Positions 19,141-28,259 of a DNA stretch of 64,000 bases are shown piece by piece. Position 1 is the stretch's first letter. Every line of letters starts with the position of its first letter. This stretch comes from Schizochytrium sp. CCTCC M209059 (taxonomy: Eukaryota > Sar > Bigyra > Thraustochytrida > Thraustochytriidae). The notes beneath the pieces were generated by a model, which did no database searches, was not told the origin of the DNA, and saw only the letters and a program-made list of their open reading frames with translations. The stretch spans positions 563,578 to 627,577 of the forward strand of contig KN805370.1 in the NCBI GenBank assembly GCA_000818945.1, in the 5' to 3' direction. The position numbers and the translations under genes were made by a program.

Positions 19141-20590
19141 CGCTGCTCAGCTTTGACTAACGGGAGACCGAGCAAGCAAACGAGGGGGAAGACGAAGCGT
19201 GCGCGCGCGGCCGCTGCCGTCCGCCGCCGCTTCTTGGCTGGCTGGCCCTCGTCGGGTCTGCCGCTCTGCACGAAGCGCAAGAGTTTCCTCGCTCTGGACC
19301 GTGCTTCTCAAGACGAATCGGTCGGACCCTCGCTGTTCGGGCGTGCGTCTCGACCGGCGCCAAGCGCGTACCGCGGCGCTTTCCGTGCCGGGCACAGCAC
19401 GCTCGCTCGCCTTTGCGCTCTGCCTGCCTGCCTGCCTGCCTGCCTGGACGAGCGATTGGGACTGGCGAACTCGGACTCCGGCTGCCTAGCCGTCGTCAGC
19501 GAGGGCACGTGCGGCCCTGGCCCTGCGGGGGTCCCCGCGTACCCCCTAATAGACTGCACAACTCTTGTTTTGCTTGTGTCTTACTGTTTTAGATATAAGA
19601 TAAATAGCAGTGTCTTGAGAGGAAAGGTCCACTTTTATGTGTGAAACGGTGATACTTGGATTATCGCCCTCTCGAGGTCTTCAGAAGAAATGGGACTATT
19701 CTACCAGTTGCTCCTGGGCGTGAGAGGCTCTGGGATCCAAATGGACGGCCGGGGAGGGCGGGCCCCGGACGTTAATGGATGGAATGTTGGGCTAAGCCTT
19801 GGTAATTGGAACAAGCAAGCACTAACAAAGTAAACTTGGGGAGGGCAGGTTGATCCACTTGCCCGGACCGTCACGTCCATGACAAGGGACGGGGCTCGCG
19901 ATAGCGACATAGCTTGCTTGTGACGAGCGGGTAGCACGAACTGGATCGCAAGCGAGCAAGCGAATGAATTAGCTAGGCAACAAGCGTGCACGAAATGAGA
20001 TGGCCAGGTGTGTGCTTCGTCTGGATGCTCCCGATCGCACCAGCGAGTTAAAAAGTAGGTTCGCAAATCATGGTACAAAACTCCTTTTCTTCTTTCTTCT
20101 TTCAAGGATTGCAGCGATTAGTCATCCTTTTGTGCTGCTGCATTGAGTAGCTGTAGGCAGACGTCGGTGCGGATAAAGTGCCTCATTCTTGAAGATATGA
20201 AGCGTTGAACGTCTCGATTACCAAATAGGCAGAAGAAGAAGCATGGGGCTTGCTGAGTTAGTTTGTTTGACAGGATGGTCGTCAAAGCTGTCATGGGAGC
20301 CCGCCTTGAGTACCGAGTGCAAAGTTTTTCTTTAATTTCAAAGAAAGAATTTGTTGTTTTTCGAATCTTAAACCCAAGAAATTAGAAGAGAAAGACGAAG
20401 AAGAGGGTGAAGAAGAAGAATGGCACGTGGGGCCTCGCGTGCTTCGCGTGCTTCGCGTGCACGCGCGCAGCAAGAATGTTTTCGAAGCTCTGACGTCAAA
20501 GAGACATGTAGAGACCCATGTGCTGACTTGTGAACGAGCTCGGCAGTTTGGTGAGTTGATTGATATGCGAGACCGCTCGCGCGCGCGCTC
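19141..20590. other. Intergenic region, 1.45 kb
   Basis: Promoter of the HSPA13-like gene at the low-coordinate side and 3' flank of the claudin-like gene at the other. It includes a (CTGC)n repeat at 19421–19446. No convincing gene; the open frames are low-complexity. Confidence 0.45.
19421..19446. repeat. (TGCC)n tetranucleotide repeat
   Basis: About six TGCC units upstream of the HSPA13-like gene. Confidence 0.9.
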
Positions 20591-21475
20591 TTAGACGTTC
20601 TTCGCCGCTGTGGAGCCATAAGCAAAGTCATCGGCCGCGCCGTATTGGCCAGAACCAGAGCCGTACGACCCATCGAGGTCCGTGTCCTCGTCGAGGCTTT
20701 TGGCAGCTGCAAAAAGCGAGGTTGTAGTACAAACCGTCAGGATGAAGACGGTCACAAAGCTCCAGAACGCCGGTCCCCAGTTCATGATACGATTCGGCTC
20801 GTTTTGCAGGAACAGACAGCCACTGTCACCGCATTCAGTGGTGCTTGCGATAAAAGGCAGCGAGACCGCGCCACGACGCAGGTCGTTGTACCAGTCAAAC
20901 GTTGTCGCGACTGCAAAGGCTGCGCAGCTCGTGCACATTGCGATAAGAGAGCAAGTAGCCGCTGCAAAACCCGCGCGACTTCCGCCAGCCAAGGGCGACA
21001 CACAGCTCAGAATCGTTCCAATAAAGAGAAAAACGGTCGTGGTGATGGCAAGGGCTCGGATCGTACTCACTTTGCCCGGACGCTGAAACGAACCTCCTTC
21101 ACCGCCATCGCAAAAGCCATATTTTCCAAACTCATCAAAGTATGGGGCTTCGCAGGCCGTGCCGTTAAAATCATCAAATTCGTTCCATTGCTTGGTCACA
21201 ATGCATGTCGACCACCAGCCACAGCGGAACTGGTTGGAGGACGCGCTTACAACCTAGTCAAGATACATTGCGCAGCCACGAGCCCATCGCGACGTGCAGA
21301 AACGTGAGCGAGTTAGTTAACACATCGTCCGTTTTTCCCTAATTTCACATTTGCATTCACTTACAAAGGTTCCCGTCCCGACGGTACTGGTCGTGCCGTT
21401 CAGGTTCCAGCCATAGTTCCACACCCAGTACGGACTCAGGGCCCCGAACATCGCAAGCACAAAGGCCAGGCACAT
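20591..21475 (-). CDS. Four-TM claudin/PMP22-like membrane protein, two exons
   Basis: The last exon holds TM2–TM4 and a Gly/Ser/Tyr-rich tail ending GSTAAKNV. An upstream exon (ATG 21475, end 21365, donor TTT|GTAAGTG) holds TM1 followed by NYGWNLNGTTSTVG. Two acceptors keep the frame: one ending CTAG (exon from 21253) and one ending CCAG (exon from 21229). Both lead into FRCGWWSTCIVTKQWN. The pattern W, then G-[LW]-W-x-x-C, then a second Cys in the first extracellular loop of a four-TM protein is the signature of the claudin/PMP22/EMP superfamily. Membership is suggested, not proven. The 5' end is uncertain, because ATG 21475 leaves a very short N-terminus and an extra 5' exon is possible. 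Confidence 0.65.
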
Positions 21476-22047
21476 GCTGCGCAAGGCCAAGGCGAAGCGC
21501 AGAAACGTCGAGTCGGGTCCCGCCACAAGTCACGTGCCGCACGCATCATTATCCATCATCTCTTCGTTAGTCGTCCGCCCGAGGCGCGTCCTGTCGGTGC
21601 GCAGGCGCGCGCACGCACGCGAGCTCCGACGCGGTAGGGAGCTCAAGCGCCACGTCGGCCTTCCAGCTGCCGCCGCCGCGGGCGCTGTTATTGGCCACAT
21701 TGCGGTTCATCGCGGCCGACCGATCCGGTTCAGGCCAGCGCCACGCGTCGCAGCTCCTCCCGAAGACGGCGGGTGCGCGCTTGCTTCGGCTCGCTCGTCT
21801 CGCTCGCGCCGCTCGTCTCGCCTGCCCGCCGTTGCGTTGCGTCCTTGCGTCCTCTTGGCGGTCAGTCCTTCGGATTGGTCTTCAAGGCCGGCCTGCTTGC
21901 CTTGCTCCTACTACTAACTATACACGGGAAATCCCGAGAATTGAACTTGAAGAAAGAGAGGGAAAGCCAAGATAGCCAAGCAAACAACAGCCATCTGCCG
22001 CTGCGCAAGAAGAAGAAGAGGACCAGCGAAGAGGATATCGGTATAGC

Positions 22048-22082
22048 CTGCAGCAGCAGCAGCTAGCTGCAGCAGCAGCTAG
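22048..22082. repeat. CAG/CTG repeat with palindromic centre
   Basis: Two short CAG runs flank the palindrome GCAGCTAGCTGC, so the tract can fold into a hairpin. Confidence 0.7.
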
Positions 22083-23015
22083 CGACGGCTGCAGATGCTG
22101 GTTGGGAATAGGATACGCCACGAACGGGCCGAGGTCAGCAATCTGGGTTCGAAGAGTGCAGAGTTCACGAATGCAAGAACGAAAAGATCGACGTGGTCAT
22201 CGTTCCGGGTCTTGTGCAGGTCTGTTGACGCCCCACCTGTCAGGACGCCGGCTCTCATGTTCACAGACCCCGCGGCGTGCACGCGCTGCAGCAGCCCTGG
22301 CAGCTGCATCAATCAGTACATACTGTTTCTGCTGCTGCAACTGCAATTGCTACTTCCGCTGCTGGTTCTGCTGCTGTCAACATTGGTCGCTGCTGCGGCT
22401 GCGTTGCGCGAAGCGGACGGAACAACGGGAGTCGCTGTGTCTATGAAAAGAAAACGCAACCGGCAGCATCAAAGTGAGTGCGGGAGAAGGGAGGACTCCT
22501 TCGTGTGCATTGCACGCTGGGCAGGCCCAGCTATAGCAGAAGAAGTAGCACCGGACAGCGCAACAGAGGCGACACACAAACAGACAAGCCGTGCTGGTGG
22601 GCGAAAGTCTTGTTGGTATGTACGTACTACGTACACCTCGATCTCCGCAGCAGTCGCGCTCTCGAGAAAGAGACGGCATCTAGAGGCTCTTTATACCGCT
22701 GGCCGCAGTCGCAGTCTTCGGTCTTCTACTCGCCATCGACCACCGTGACTGCCAGTCATAGATAGCCCCATGGTAGGGCCCAGCAGGAGCACCACCAGCA
22801 GCACCACCAGCAGCCAGGTCGCGCTGAGCGACGTAAACGGCACGCGGCGGCGGAAGCGGCCGGGCAGCGAGAGGTGAAAAGTCATTTACGTCCTCGTGTG
22901 GACACCTCGCCCAGAACGCCGAGCGCGTGTGCAAGCTTCTACGTACTTGCTGCTTTTTTAGAAGCGTTTAGCCAAAAGCTTGGCACGGGGCCAGGAGGAC
23001 CCAGAACAAAAACCA

Positions 23016-23049
23016 ACCCAAGCCAAGCCTAGCCAAGCCAAGCCAGGCC
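23016..23049. repeat. CCAAG/AGCCA pentanucleotide repeat
   Basis: Degenerate tandem AGCCA units. The same unit recurs near 54115–54169 and 55142–55181. Confidence 0.8.
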
Positions 23050-23197
23050 GAGTTGCAGTTCAAGTTGCCAAGGTTTAGTTAGCGAGTCGCTTGCTTTTGG
23101 TTTTTTTTTGGCGCCTTGCACACGCGCGCACACCCGGGCGCGCGCCCCGCACCCCCTTCGCACCCGCTGCGGGCGGTGCGCACCTAAGTCTCAACAA

Positions 23198-23374
23198 ATG
23201 ATGAGCCAACTAACTTTTACTCCCTCCCCGACGGCAGACTTTCGTGGCATGATAAGGAAGACGCTGCGCGCTGCTCCCGCCCGCCGCCGGCCAGGCGCAT
23301 CGCCGCTGCCGCCACTGCCGTTCCTCATGGTTGCTTTAGCGGCAGCGGCCTGCGGCTTGCTCCTCGCCTTCTAG
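23198..23374 (+). CDS. Possible small tail-anchored membrane protein
   Basis: Two adjacent ATGs (23198, 23201) with A at -3 open a frame of about 57–58 residues. A short polar N-terminus (SQLTFTPSPTADFRGMIRK) and an Arg/Pro-rich linker lead to one hydrophobic segment (PFLMVALAAAACGLLLAF) that ends the protein at the stop. This is the layout of a tail-anchored or single-pass small protein. There is no homology I recognise. It could also be a chance frame in the leader of the large gene at 23767. Low confidence. Confidence 0.3.
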   Translation: MMSQLTFTPSPTADFRGMIRKTLRAAPARRRPGASPLPPLPFLMVALAAAACGLLLAF

Positions 23375-23583
23375 GACTTGCTTGCACAACTGAAGTATAC
23401 TACTTGATTATGAGGCCGCGACTATGGTGTGCGTGCATACTCTACTGTAGTAACTGCTTACCGTACACCCGGGCGAGCAAAGGAGCGCGCGAGCGAGCGC
23501 GCTCCATGGCACGCCCGCCACCAAAACCGGAACTGCGGCCGGCAGTGCCAGCCCAGCACGCTCGCGCGGACGCACTCACGCAC

Positions 23584-23628
23584 GCAAGCAAGCGAGCAAG
23601 TAAGCGAGCAAGCAAGCAAGCAAGCAAG
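23584..23628. repeat. (AAGC)n tetranucleotide repeat
   Basis: About 11 AAGC/GAGC units in the presumed 5' UTR of the prominin-like gene. Confidence 0.85.
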
Positions 23629-23766
23629 TCGCTGGCGGTCTCGAGGGCCGAAGCTCGGCCCCGAGCCGGAGGCGTCTGTGACCGAGCAAGCTTGCGCTGT
23701 CGGGACCTTTTTTCGGCGCGTCTCGCAGTCCCGTACCAGGAGGGAGAAAAGTTAGGGATTAAGAGA

Positions 23767-26700
23767 ATGCCGCGCGCCCGAGTCATCGGCGCACTCGCGG
23801 TCCTGGCGGCTGCCGCCGCGGTCGGTCCCCAACCCGCGCTGGCCTCGGACCTCAAGGCGTGCAGGGGCGACAACAACGACCTGAATGATGTGCTGGGCAT
23901 TCCCCGCGTCAACATGGCCATGCAAAGTGTCTCGAGAGACCTGGGGCAGTACGCCAGCCCGCTCACCGTCTGCGAGACCGCCGGCGTCATGGAAATCTGC
24001 TCGGCAGACTGGCTCGAGGACCTCCAGAGCAACGGCGCCGAAATCGTCGTCGACGGAGGCTATGCCACGGCAAATGAGGAGAGCTGGGTCAACTACATCC
24101 AGAGCCTGATCATCTACGTGGGCATCGGTTTCTTCTTCGCTCTCGTGACCGTCATTGCAGGTCTCGTGACCCTCTGTGGTAACTGCTGCGGATGCTGCAA
24201 GTGCTGCTACCGCCAGCCAGAGTTCAAGGACGGCGAGGTCGTCTACCCGCGCTGGCAAATTGTCACCATGTACTTTTGCCTTTTCTTCTTCTTTTTGCTT
24301 GTCCTTACATTCATGATGCTCATCCTCGTGCGCGGCAACATGGGCCTCATGGAGGCGCAGTACGCACTGGTCGACGCACCTGATGAGCTCGCCACCCTCA
24401 CTGCCAGCGTCTCATCGCCCGTAATCAGTCTCGCAACTTCACTCATCGGGACGACCGCCGTCAATCTGATCACCCGTGTCAACGAGACCCTCTTTGAAGT
24501 CGGCGAGCTCGGGCAGGTTCACGAGTCTATCGGCTGTGCGCGCGAGGTCTTCGAGGATATCACCGATCCAACTCTTTTGTCCAACGTAACTAGTGTCCTC
24601 GACGAAATCAGCGCTGTTATTGACAATCTCCCCACCGAAGCAGACGTCGATGACGTGATCGACGACGTCTTGGGTGATCTCACCACGCTCACAAACGCTG
24701 TGTCTTCCGCAAGCACTGAAGTCACGAATTTCCAATCCGGCGTCAATACGATTCTCGGTTACGGAATTGACGGTCAGGTAAATAGCATTCAGACTGACTT
24801 GACCACGATTGATACGCAACTCTCGTCCGTTGGCTCAGGCCTTGATTCGCTGATCGGACTACGGAACTCTTCTATCACTTTGCAAGCGAAAATTGCTCCT
24901 CTGATTGATGAGGGCAACACTTATACCACCGGAGAAGTCGATGACTTTCTATCTGCTTACAATGACTTCAAAGCCGACTTGAATGGTCTTAATCCTGATG
25001 AGACGGATCTCAAGGAATCGATACATGAATTGGACGGGTCGCTCGCCAGTATGGAGACCGCGCTTAACGATCTTTATGCCGATCTTGGCAACGTGCAAGA
25101 TACCGTGAACAACGATATGTCACTATCTGGTCTCACAGATGCTCTCGACGGAATCATCGCCGCGATCGATGGTTTTGACTTTTCTGCCCTCCAGAGCGAG
25201 CTGAACTCGATCCTTGCTCTCTTCGACTCACTTCCCGATGTGCAGCCCATTGTTGACACCATTAACCACGTCATCGCGCTGCAATCTCAGATCCCGTGCA
25301 TATTTGAAATCGCCGATGTGCCGCAAAAGATCAACGACCGTCTCGTCGAACTTCCTGCCAGTCTTTTGAATGCCACGGGCGAGCTTCAGACGCTGAACCA
25401 GACCTTTTACGATGCAACCTCCGAGCTCCCAGCCCTCCTCGATGATATTGACACCTTTTCTGCAAGCTTCAATGGCACCGGCCAGGCAATCAACGACGAG
25501 TTCGACGCCCAGCTCGCCGTCGTTCTCGATCAACTCAACACAACCCGCGCTGCCATCGTAACTTTGCGGAACGAGGTGACTTCCATGAATGATCCCATCA
25601 TCGACGTTACTCAAGCCCGAACGACGGTCGAAGCGCTCAGAGACAGCATCACCAATGGCAATCTTCGTCCTGGTGCAGGTACTGACGAATCGCTCGACGA
25701 TGCCGCGGAGGCGCGAAGCACGCTTATCAACAACATCAGCACTTTTGAAAGCGGGAGTTTTCTGGCTGACGTTGATGCCGTTCGAACCCCCCCAGTTAGG
25801 TCGTGGACTTGCAAGCTCCCGACAGACGGCACCTGCTACTACCAAGGGACCACCGGGTACGCTGCTTGTGCCTCGGGAGCTCTCTGCAACTATCCATACG
25901 AATACTGGTCTCAGCTCAACGAGGCTCTGACTACTTTTGTGGCTGGTTTTGACGCTATTAGCCCGGACTTGGACGATATGAAAGCTCAAGTTTTAATTGC
26001 GCAGGATGAAGTCTCGAACATCGACCTCAGCTGCTGCAATGACTTCTCAGAGATTGAAACAGTCGCAACCGAGCTGAGCGACTCTGCCACTGCGCTCTCT
26101 AATGCGACGAGCAGCACGGATGATCTCGAAGCCGAAATAGAGGGTCTCCGCGGTGAATTTTCCGAGCTTTTGTTGAGCAAGACCAACTTTGAGAACATCA
26201 TCAGTGACGTTGAGACCACGGTCGATGACATCAACAACACTATTACGAGTTTTGGCGATTCCGGCATCGAGGAAATCTTCGATATGGAGCAGAATGTGTT
26301 TGGACTTCTCACCGTCGATCTCGGTGGAATCCTGCAAGAGATCAGCACGGTGCGGCTCAACGCGATCGCAGCCGGCCCAACCGGAGTGGAAAATCTCGTA
26401 ATGCACGTTACAGAACAGCTCGACCTTGCCATCGCGGCAGTCGAGCCTTCGCAAGCTGTTTTGGCAAGCGAAGCGGCTTCCATCATGAACTATGTAAGGG
26501 CGCTTGATACGTCGCGAGATGTGGATGGTGCGCTACGCGAGCTTGGCTCTATTTACTACCTCGCGCAAACTGCTATTGCCGCTCAGGATGACTCGTCCAT
26601 TGCAGTGGAGTCTGCAGCCTTTTTCGAGTCTTATGATACGCCCTCCGTATATGGACCAATCACTGGCAGTGGGATTGGGACGTACCCTGGCGACGTTATG

Positions 26701-27978
26701 TGCGTCACTGACGAGTGCATCCGGAACACGATCGATTATTACAACAACAACAAACTCAGTGACGTTCTTCCTTCGGAGTTTTCCGAGGCGGTGCCCATCC
26801 CTCTCGGCGTCTCTCGACATACCATTACTGCAGTTCCGGCGATCGTGCCTGCGATCTTGCTCGTCATGACCATCTGTATCTGCTTTTGGCCATCCTGTGG
26901 TAACTGGCTTGGGTGCTGTTCGGTCTGCATTGCGCCCTGGCTCTTTGCCATTTTTGGCGCGATCATTTTCCCCAATCTTATCGTTGTTGCGGACGTATGT
27001 GCCAGCGCTGAGTCCGTCGGCAAAACAGTCATGACTGAGCTCCAGCCCTACCTTTGCGAGCAAATCAATGGCACCATCACAGCGGGCGGCTTCTGCGAAG
27101 TCTACATGGACGTGCCCCCAGTTGCCAAGACTGTGGAGCTTGACCTCCCACAGCTCATCCTTTCGCTCCTCGACGATTGCTCGGGATCTTCTCTCGCCAA
27201 CGTTGAGGGTGTCGAGGCCGCCGAGCCTGTCGCTGCGCTCTACGCTAGCTTCGGTCTCGAGGCTGGCATCATCGTCCAGAATCAGCTTGCCAACCTTCTG
27301 GATGAAATTCTGCCTGGTATGGGCGTTGTTCTTCGTGGCGATCTCCGTGATGACGTCGAGGCAAGCGGCGCGGATCTTCAGAACGACGTGACGAACTTTG
27401 CAGATAACCTCGAGGGAGTTCTTGGCTGCGATGACTTCAGCGCCGCATACTTGGGCTTCAAGGAGACTTTTTGTTGCGAGTTTGGTCAAGCGTTCTATTG
27501 GTCCTTTGCGGGCTGGTACTTGTTGGCCTTTTGCATGCTTCTTCTGGGCTTTCCGGTGGGCTGCTGTGCGGCAAGGCGCTTGCACAATCTCAAGCACAGC
27601 CGCGACGAGCTTCGTGGATTTTACCGGGACGGTTCCCAGGCGGTTGCGGGCTCCCGTGTTGGTACTGCTGTGGCGAACTCGAGGGTCGGTTCCGCGGTTG
27701 CAAACACCCGCCTCGGCCGCGCCGTCTTTATTGCGAGCCCTCAAAAGGAGTCTGAGGCGGGAGCATCCGTCGCCCCCTACGCAACGGTGTACGAGGAGGG
27801 CGACCCCGAGGCCCGCCCGGGCGAGAGCAAGCCGAAAACCTCTCGCTGGGACAAGGCCAAGAACATGATGAACCGCGCCAAGACCGCAGTGCGTCGCGCG
27901 GACGTTATCGGCAATTTGGACCAGGGCATCGCTCCCCCCGAGTCTCTGACTGGAATGGCAAACGAGGACGACAAGTAA
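23767..27978 (+). CDS. Giant prominin-like pentaspan membrane glycoprotein
   Basis: ATG 23767 (MPRARV...) opens a signal peptide and a protein of 1403 residues, intronless. TM1 (about 108–137) runs into a Cys cluster, CGNCCGCCKCC (about 137–147), then TM2 (about 163–188). A very large, Asp/Ser/Thr-rich, heptad-like extracellular loop spans about 190–1018. TM3 and TM4 follow (about 1018–1078), then a second loop, TM5 (about 1242–1268) and a basic cytoplasmic tail of about 135 residues. Signal peptide, five TMs, two large outer loops and a Cys-rich junction after TM1 are the prominin (CD133) plan. Prominins mark plasma-membrane protrusions and cilia. At 1403 residues it is far longer than the usual ~850–900, mostly in loop 1. 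The frame continues upstream to 23404 but is repetitive there. Confidence 0.75.
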   Translation: MPRARVIGALAVLAAAAAVGPQPALASDLKACRGDNNDLNDVLGIPRVNMAMQSVSRDLGQYASPLTVCETAGVMEICSADWLEDLQSNGAEIVVDGGYATANEESWVNYIQSLIIYVGIGFFFALVTVIAGLVTLCGNCCGCCKCCYRQPEFKDGEVVYPRWQIVTMYFCLFFFFLLVLTFMMLILVRGNMGLMEAQYALVDAPDELATLTASVSSPVISLATSLIGTTAVNLITRVNETLFEVGELGQVHESIGCAREVFEDITDPTLLSNVTSVLDEISAVIDNLPTEADVDDVIDDVLGDLTTLTNAVSSASTEVTNFQSGVNTILGYGIDGQVNSIQTDLTTIDTQLSSVGSGLDSLIGLRNSSITLQAKIAPLIDEGNTYTTGEVDDFLSAYNDFKADLNGLNPDETDLKESIHELDGSLASMETALNDLYADLGNVQDTVNNDMSLSGLTDALDGIIAAIDGFDFSALQSELNSILALFDSLPDVQPIVDTINHVIALQSQIPCIFEIADVPQKINDRLVELPASLLNATGELQTLNQTFYDATSELPALLDDIDTFSASFNGTGQAINDEFDAQLAVVLDQLNTTRAAIVTLRNEVTSMNDPIIDVTQARTTVEALRDSITNGNLRPGAGTDESLDDAAEARSTLINNISTFESGSFLADVDAVRTPPVRSWTCKLPTDGTCYYQGTTGYAACASGALCNYPYEYWSQLNEALTTFVAGFDAISPDLDDMKAQVLIAQDEVSNIDLSCCNDFSEIETVATELSDSATALSNATSSTDDLEAEIEGLRGEFSELLLSKTNFENIISDVETTVDDINNTITSFGDSGIEEIFDMEQNVFGLLTVDLGGILQEISTVRLNAIAAGPTGVENLVMHVTEQLDLAIAAVEPSQAVLASEAASIMNYVRALDTSRDVDGALRELGSIYYLAQTAIAAQDDSSIAVESAAFFESYDTPSVYGPITGSGIGTYPGDVMCVTDECIRNTIDYYNNNKLSDVLPSEFSEAVPIPLGVSRHTITAVPAIVPAILLVMTICICFWPSCGNWLGCCSVCIAPWLFAIFGAIIFPNLIVVADVCASAESVGKTVMTELQPYLCEQINGTITAGGFCEVYMDVPPVAKTVELDLPQLILSLLDDCSGSSLANVEGVEAAEPVAALYASFGLEAGIIVQNQLANLLDEILPGMGVVLRGDLRDDVEASGADLQNDVTNFADNLEGVLGCDDFSAAYLGFKETFCCEFGQAFYWSFAGWYLLAFCMLLLGFPVGCCAARRLHNLKHSRDELRGFYRDGSQAVAGSRVGTAVANSRVGSAVANTRLGRAVFIASPQKESEAGASVAPYATVYEEGDPEARPGESKPKTSRWDKAKNMMNRAKTAVRRADVIGNLDQGIAPPESLTGMANEDDK

Positions 27979-28259
27979 GCCAGAAACAATATGCACCTCT
28001 TTTGAGGCCAGTTCCTCGTTCGTTCGCTCGCTCGTTCGCAAGAGCAAGAACAAGGACAAGAACAAGAACAAGCTAGCTGTCTGTCTCGCTACCTGGTTGA
28101 ATGGATGTATGGCTGGCCGTCGCACTTATAGCGAGGTCGCGAGTCGTTCACTGTCGCATTCGTGTGTGTGTGTGTGTTTGTGTGAGCGTGCGATGGATTG
28201 CAGGTTTTTGGTTTGCAGTGAGTCGTCTAAAATATGTTCCTTTCTTCTTGTTCTTCTGA
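27979..28259. other. Convergent spacer with simple repeats
   Basis: Shared 3' flank of the prominin-like gene (plus) and LRR gene (minus). It holds (GTTC/GCTC)n at about 28014–28039, an AACAAG-type hexamer run at about 28041–28073 and a GT run near 28163. Confidence 0.6.

Larger units (their letters stand above)
21476..23197. other. Repeat-rich intergenic region, 1.7 kb
   Basis: Divergent spacer with CAG/CTG-rich tracts (22048–22082, 22320–22400) and CCAAG-type pentanucleotides (23016–23049). A Leu-rich frame at 22095–22748 derives from CTG-like repeats and was not called. Confidence 0.5.

Noticed and set aside
22095..22748. 217-codon Leu-rich plus-strand frame
   Set aside because: The Leu run comes from CTG-like repeats; the rest has no conserved pattern.
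26533..28125. 530-codon antisense frame in the prominin-like gene
   Set aside because: It is the mirror of a high-GC coding region with strong codon bias. It has no domain and the sense protein is clearly real.
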